This document shows, one piece after another, positions 60,456 to 64,000 of a DNA stretch of 64,000 bases (positions are counted from its first letter, which is position 1; the number at the start of each line of letters is the position of its first letter). Under the pieces are notes generated by a model. It had not been told where the DNA came from, did no database searches, and worked only from the letters and a program-made list of their open reading frames with translations. Position numbers and translations under genes: made by a program. The DNA comes from Bradyrhizobium sp. BR13661 (GTDB taxonomy: Bacteria > Pseudomonadota > Alphaproteobacteria > Rhizobiales > Xanthobacteraceae), in NCBI RefSeq assembly GCF_029892425.1, contig NZ_JARXWB010000026.1, forward strand, positions 50,091 through 114,090, given 5' to 3'.

Positions 60456-60761
60456 CTATCGCCCGGACCCGCGCTTTGCTTCGATTGTGGCAGGCATTTT
60501 GTTCCGCGCAATGATGGCGTCGCGTACCAGGCCGACGTGTTCGCGCAGTATGTAGGCTTCGCTCGCGAATCCCGTCGGCGTGTGAATTCTCGCGACGGCG
60601 TCTTCGATGCGCGAGAGGTCGGCCAGCCAAGTGTCGATCGGCAAATCGCCCGTGCGTGCGGCAACGTCGCGCTCGAGCAGGGCGAGCTCGCCGTACCAGC
60701 GGAAAACGCGTGAGCGGACGAAAACCGGCGTTCGTCCAAATGTCGGCGGTTAGGGGTAAAC
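60456..60761 (-). pseudogene. C-terminal remnant of a TAXI-TRAP receptor-type gene
   Basis: The open frame starts just after a stop at about 60762 and has no ATG or GTG. It reads SRVFRWYGELALLERDVAAR, then WLADLSRIEDAVARIHTPTGFASEAYILREHVGLVRDAI. This matches the cytoplasmic tail found at the end of some bradyrhizobial TAXI-family TRAP solute receptors, where it follows a membrane helix. The binding domain and helix are missing, so this is a truncated relic. A TTG at 60644 could start a 62-residue product, but this is unlikely to be a real gene. Confidence 0.6.
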
Positions 60762-60816
60762 CGGAAATCGCTGACGCGCGGCTAAATCGACGCGAATGAC
60801 CCGGAGCAGTCTCTGT

Positions 60817-61254
60817 CTAGGCGGCCGGACTGGTGCTGGCGGCCCCAAAGGCGACGCGCTCTCGGCGAACGCTCCAAAGATAAATGAGTCCGGCAATGGT
60901 AAGCTTGATCAGATAGCCAATGACCAACAACATCGGCAGCGATCTGAAAATCCATTCGGTCGAAAGCAAGTAACTAAATCGGGCATAAACAATCGCAAGA
61001 GCAATCGGCAAGAGATAAAAAACTAGGAGTGCGACAATCACCCGCAACCATTTATAGGAAACATGCCAAAAGGCAGCCGCGGCAAAGCCAGCAAATGCAA
61101 GCCAGGAGGCGATATCCAAATACCCGGCGTAATGCATGATCGAGATATTGAACCCACCAAATGCGAGAACAATCACAACGGAATGAACTATTTCTATCGA
61201 GGCATAGACAACCCCGGTTATCTCTCGCACCCCCTTCATTTCGTCCCCCTGCAA
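60817..61254 (-). CDS. small integral membrane protein, unknown
   Basis: Encodes 145 residues, with ATG 61239 (MKGVRE) as a possible later start. Four hydrophobic segments: VYASIEIVHSVVIVLAFGG, WLAFAGFAAAAFWHV, VIVALLVFYLLPIALAIVY and LPMLLVIGYLIKLTIAGLIYLWSV. Short basic or polar loops. The base composition is lower in GC than the core regions. No family recognised. It precedes the integrase gene's stop region on the same strand. Confidence 0.65.
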   Translation of the reverse strand: MQGDEMKGVREITGVVYASIEIVHSVVIVLAFGGFNISIMHYAGYLDIASWLAFAGFAAAAFWHVSYKWLRVIVALLVFYLLPIALAIVYARFSYLLSTEWIFRSLPMLLVIGYLIKLTIAGLIYLWSVRRERVAFGAASTSPAA

Positions 61255-61363
61255 GGCCGCCGACTGACGGTCTCTTTCATATCAGACCAAACTTGCAATG
61301 TCCCCTGTTGGCCTGGAGCCGTCTGTGAGGGCAGCGCAGATCACGTCTGCTCTGCCCCCGTAG

Positions 61364-61987
61364 TCAGACGTCAACTTGTTCTGCTATCGCGAGGGCGTCG
61401 TCGACCTCGATGCCGAGATATCGAACGGTACTCTCGATCTTGGTATGCCCCAAAAGGAGCTGTACAGCTCGCAGGTTGCCGGTTCGGCGATAGATTAAGG
61501 TCGCCTTGGTCCGGCGAAGCGAATGCGTCCCGAACAGGTGCGGGTCCAATCCGATATCAGCGATCCAGCGGGACATAAGGCGGGCATATTGGCGGGTCGT
61601 TATGTGTCCGGCCCGCCGCCGTCCGGTGAAGAGATATTCGCCTGACTTCTTCGCGGTCACCCGCAGATAGTCATCGATGGCCTGACGGGTCGATTCCGTT
61701 AATTCAAATTTGACTGGTCGACCGGTCTTCTTCTGTCGGACGATCGCGCGATCGGCCGTATACCCACCCGGCGCGACATCATCGACTTTCAGTGCGACTA
61801 CATCGCAGCCGCGCAGCTTGCTGTCGATCGCGACGTTGAACAGTGCCAGATCACGCGCTCGGCCTTCGACCTGGAGCTTTGTTCGGATTGACCAGACGTG
61901 CTTAGGGCGGAGCGGCGGCTTTGCGCCGACGATCTTCCCCTTATTCCAAGGAACGTGTTTCGAAACGGCAGGGATGGTATCGGTCAT
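61364..61987 (-). CDS. tyrosine recombinase, FimB-sized
   Basis: Encodes 207 residues with the catalytic set complete: Arg59 (KLRGCDV), Lys87 region (RQKKTGRP), His155 and Arg158 (THSLRRTKA), His181 (LLGHTKIEST) and Tyr190 (VRYLGIEV). The protein lacks a separate N-terminal core-binding domain and has the length of FimB/FimE-type invertases. It probably catalyses site-specific recombination. Upstream CCTCCTC on the plus strand gives GAGGAGG before the start. No pair of recombination sites was found nearby. Confidence 0.9.
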   Translation of the reverse strand: MTDTIPAVSKHVPWNKGKIVGAKPPLRPKHVWSIRTKLQVEGRARDLALFNVAIDSKLRGCDVVALKVDDVAPGGYTADRAIVRQKKTGRPVKFELTESTRQAIDDYLRVTAKKSGEYLFTGRRRAGHITTRQYARLMSRWIADIGLDPHLFGTHSLRRTKATLIYRRTGNLRAVQLLLGHTKIESTVRYLGIEVDDALAIAEQVDV

Positions 61988-62213
61988 GTTGACCTCCTCA
62001 AATAGTGAGGCCGGTCATTTTCCAGCCCGGGGCCCTTCCAATCCCGCGTCCGCTTCCAGACGATTGGAGACGTAGTTGTGTCCACTTCTAGACAGGACCG
62101 ATTTTGACCCACAACAGACATCACGGCTTTAGGAGGAGACCGATAGATCCCAATAGACCGTCAACTTGAGATTGCGTAGATTGAGCTCGATCAATGAAGG
62201 TCTCCCCACCGAT
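61988..62213. other. intergenic stretch upstream of the recombinase
   Basis: 226 bases between divergent genes. Short repeats near 62048-62075 (CGATTGGAGACG next to CGTCCGCTTCCAGACG) and TGTCCACTTCTAGACAGGAC (62079-62098) show partial symmetry, possibly recombinase sites. Nothing else was recognised. Confidence 0.3.
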
Positions 62214-63056
62214 ATGCCGACGATTCGAGAGCGATACACTGCGCACGACCACATGACAGAGCCCGGCACATTCGGGAGTCTGTATGATCATCTGCCTTCA
62301 GACGTGTCGGCATTGCGTAAGCTGGTATCGCAGCTCATCGTCCACGTTTCGTTGGCAGACAAGTACGAAATTCCCGCCACTATGGCGCGACCAAGAGAAA
62401 CGCAATCGGCGTCTGATCGATTGCGACTGATCCAAGCGACCCTCAATGAGCCTTTGGATGTACCGCGCCCGCCACATCAACGGACGTTCGGAACGTGCCG
62501 GGACTATTCCTTGTTGCTTTGCAGCATGTTGAGACATCAGGCCATTCCCGCGCGAATCCGATGCGGCTTTGCAAACTATTTCAGCGCCGCGCCCTACCAG
62601 GATCACTGGATTTGCGAGTACTGGTCGGAGCGGGAGCAGCGTTGGTATCGTGTCGATGCTCAGCTGGATGAGATGCAGGCTCACGAGCTAGGTATTGCGT
62701 TCAATCCCTCGGACTTGCCCAACGATGTCTACCTTACTGCGGGTCAAGCTTGGATTTTGGTCAGGAATGGTGGCGCCTTGGCGGATGAGTTCGGGCACGG
62801 CGACGATAGGGGTCTTTGGTTCTTGAATGTAAATCTTCATCGCGACCTACTCGCCCTGACAAATCAACAGACATCAATCTGGGACACGTGGCGTACCGCA
62901 ACACCAGGAACGAAGCTCGTGGACATGTCAGGCAAGGCCTTTGGCGACGAGATCGCGGCAGAAATCGTGCGGGCTGATTCCACATCGGATGCGCTTTCCC
63001 AGCTCTTCGAGTTGGCTGCTCTCGCCATGCCACCGCCATGGATCGCTTCCCGTTAG
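62214..63056 (+). CDS. transglutaminase-like protease-fold protein
   Basis: Encodes 280 residues from ATG 62214; a TTG at 62166 would add 16 residues. The Cys-His-Asp triad of the transglutaminase-like fold is present: RTFGTCRDYSLLL with Cys95, QDHWICEYW with His131, and WYRVDAQLD with Asp148. The C-terminal part is unassigned. No signal peptide. In bacteria such domains act as cysteine proteases or amide-forming enzymes. It has lower GC content than the core and is beside an integrase, so probably a mobile gene. Confidence 0.8.
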   Translation: MPTIRERYTAHDHMTEPGTFGSLYDHLPSDVSALRKLVSQLIVHVSLADKYEIPATMARPRETQSASDRLRLIQATLNEPLDVPRPPHQRTFGTCRDYSLLLCSMLRHQAIPARIRCGFANYFSAAPYQDHWICEYWSEREQRWYRVDAQLDEMQAHELGIAFNPSDLPNDVYLTAGQAWILVRNGGALADEFGHGDDRGLWFLNVNLHRDLLALTNQQTSIWDTWRTATPGTKLVDMSGKAFGDEIAAEIVRADSTSDALSQLFELAALAMPPPWIASR

Positions 63057-63250
63057 CCCTAGCTACTTCCGCTGTTGGCCCATCGCTGCCGCATCCTACG
63101 GCGGTGGATATATCGGCTGGTAGACCGGACCTTACATACCGGGGCTAAACCGTCGCGATTGACCCAAAGCAGGCATGCAACTTCAATGAGTATTAATAGT
63201 TTGCAGCGCACGTTTGCCCCCTGAAAAGTGGCCGCCCAGCGAGCATTCCC

Positions 63251-63478
63251 ATGAGCTTGCCAATCAACAAAGGACCTGACTGGAATACATCGCAGTACAC
63301 GGCATCGGGATTTGGTTTCTTCGCAGGAGCGGGTGCAGCTCAAGTGCTTTTGCACTACCACCTTGTTGGACGAAACTTGGCGATAGTCGTGGTCTTGGCA
63401 TGCTTCGCTGTTCCACCATTCGTCGTTGGATGGCGGCAAAAGCGCAAACACGGCCCGTTTTACAACGAGCCCGAATAG
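63251..63478 (+). CDS. small membrane protein, unknown
   Basis: Encodes 75 residues from ATG 63251. Two hydrophobic segments (SGFGFFAGAGAAQVLLHY and NLAIVVVLACFAVPPFVVGW) and a basic, hydrophilic C-terminus RQKRKHGPFYNEPE. The ribosome site is weak. Family not recognised. Confidence 0.5.
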   Translation: MSLPINKGPDWNTSQYTASGFGFFAGAGAAQVLLHYHLVGRNLAIVVVLACFAVPPFVVGWRQKRKHGPFYNEPE

Positions 63479-63608
63479 TCAGCCCCTCTGGTGAGCCGAC
63501 GCAAAATTGGCCTATCGCAGCCTCGGCCAGTCTTTTGAGTGACCGTCTGGCACTCAAGAGTAGATCGGCCGGATGGCCGATCTTCGGAGATCAGTCGAAG
63601 GAGTTGGA

Positions 63609-63782
63609 ATGACCGACAAAGCGTCCAACGAACCGGAACCTCAAACTAACAATGCTGAGGCCAGTAGCACATTTAGAACAAGCGTCCCCACTGTGCGAAC
63701 AAGAGCCAAACTGACCTTCAGAGATCTTCTGAGAGGCTTTGCTGCTGCGTTGAACATTCCATGTGGCCCCTTTGGTTGGTGA
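63609..63782 (+). CDS. very small soluble protein near the insertion sequence
   Basis: Encodes 57 residues from ATG 63609 with AAGGAG seven bases upstream, so translation is likely. N-terminal half is polar and rich in Asn, Glu, Ser and Thr; the C-terminal half RAKLTFRDLLRGFAAALNIP ends in CGPFGW. This leader-like plus short Gly/Pro tail layout recalls a precursor peptide, but no modifying enzyme besides the transglutaminase-like gene is nearby. Function unknown. Confidence 0.5.
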   Translation: MTDKASNEPEPQTNNAEASSTFRTSVPTVRTRAKLTFRDLLRGFAAALNIPCGPFGW

Positions 63783-63848
63783 TGCGAAGTGCCTTGGTTA
63801 GAATGTCGGTCTTTGGCCCATCTGCGAAGTTGCGCTGCGTCTAACGGA

Positions 63849-63875
63849 GGTCCGCTCATCGCGCCAGAGCGGACC
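63849..63875. terminator. hairpin between the small ORF and the IS element
   Basis: GGTCCGCTC (63849-63857) pairs with GAGCGGACC (63867-63875) with a 9-base loop. It lies 67 bases after the small ORF and can end its transcript or protect the IS from read-through. Confidence 0.6.
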
Positions 63876-63904
63876 AGATTTGCTCAACCTGAGTTCTTCG
63901 CATT

Positions 63905-64000
63905 TTGACCCTGGCTGTGTGAAAAGCCACGAGTCGGCTACGATTCCTCCGTTTCCTGATGGAGGACACGGATGGGACGCTTCGTTGAAGGCGCGGACAG
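63905..64000 (+). mobile_element. left end of an IS1182-family element (partial)
   Basis: From about 63905 the sequence has the look of an IS end (CCCTGGCTGTGTGAAAAGCC) followed by the transposase start at 63972. Only about 95 bases are in the window. The exact left boundary and target duplication cannot be fixed without the right end. Confidence 0.65.
63972..64000 (+). CDS. IS1182-family transposase, N-terminal nine residues
   Basis: Begins ATG GGA CGC TTC GTT GAA, preceded by GGAGGACACGG. The residues MGRFVEGAD match the start of IS1182-family transposases from Bradyrhizobium that I recall (M-x-R-F-V-E-G-x-D-R). The rest lies beyond the window. Confidence 0.65.

Noticed and set aside
61255..62213. 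Invertible switch for the FimB-like recombinase
   Set aside because: Only short, imperfect symmetries were found; no pair of matching inverted sites could be defined.
1..64000. tRNA, rRNA and CRISPR loci
   Set aside because: No tRNA cloverleaf consensus (T-loop GGTTCGAATCC type), rRNA segment or spaced repeat array was noticed on reading. A tRNAscan-type run would be decisive, especially beside the recombinase.

Overview
The window is a chromosomal segment of a high-GC alphaproteobacterium, very probably a Bradyrhizobium species or close relative. The evidence is the gene order ppx-ppk-hdaA-phosphatidyltransferase-purM-purN, a DUF2735 (gstI-type) gene divergent from glnII, several palindromic intergenic repeats typical of bradyrhizobial genomes, and many small secreted proteins of the kind found there. 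No rRNA, tRNA or CRISPR array was seen.

Layout. 0-11 kb is core housekeeping: a truncated ABC-F ATPase, ndk, a TerC-type membrane protein, ppx and ppk (polyphosphate turnover), hdaA (replication control), a CDP-alcohol phosphatidyltransferase, divergent purM-purN, and a cold-shock gene. 11-19 kb holds an autotransporter-type barrel, a LysR regulator divergent from a cluster of two GNAT proteins, an isochorismatase-fold protein with a degenerate active site and a small protein, then a class III aminotransferase and RNase D. 19.3-21.7 kb is a lower-GC two-gene island (MBOAT plus SGNH partner) for polysaccharide O-acetylation. 22.2-26.3 kb is an operon of a GpdQ-like phosphodiesterase with a Ugp/sugar-type ABC importer that lacks its ATPase gene.

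26.5-45.6 kb is mixed: a degenerate M23 protein, DUF805, SelO, aspS, a large periplasmic-type protein, maeB, DoxX, a RibD-like reductase, a polysaccharide deacetylase, glutathione peroxidase, an L,D-transpeptidase, CreA, small secreted proteins, and a MocR-type regulator divergent from a PPOX-fold protein. 45.6-51.3 kb holds an M20 deacylase and the kynurenine operon kynB-kynA-kynU (tryptophan to anthranilate), followed by a PaaI-type thioesterase and a GNAT. 51.4-60.2 kb includes a DUF2161 nuclease-fold protein, two GrlR-like proteins, an SDR, a protein phosphatase, a MliC-like inhibitor, gstI/glnII with a clear sigma-54 promoter, a ModA-like protein without signal peptide, a Sel1-repeat protein and a cytochrome c'-like protein.

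60.2-64 kb is accessory and more AT-rich: a dispersed repeat, the C-terminal remnant of a TAXI-TRAP receptor-type gene, a small membrane protein, a FimB-sized tyrosine recombinase, a transglutaminase-like protein, two very small ORFs and the left end of an IS1182-family element running off the window.

No clearly new multi-gene system was found. The best candidates for new biology are the LysR/GNAT/pseudo-isochorismatase cluster, the GrlR-like paralogues, the M23 protein without catalytic histidines, and the phosphodiesterase-transporter operon. All functions are inferred from sequence reading; no searches were run.
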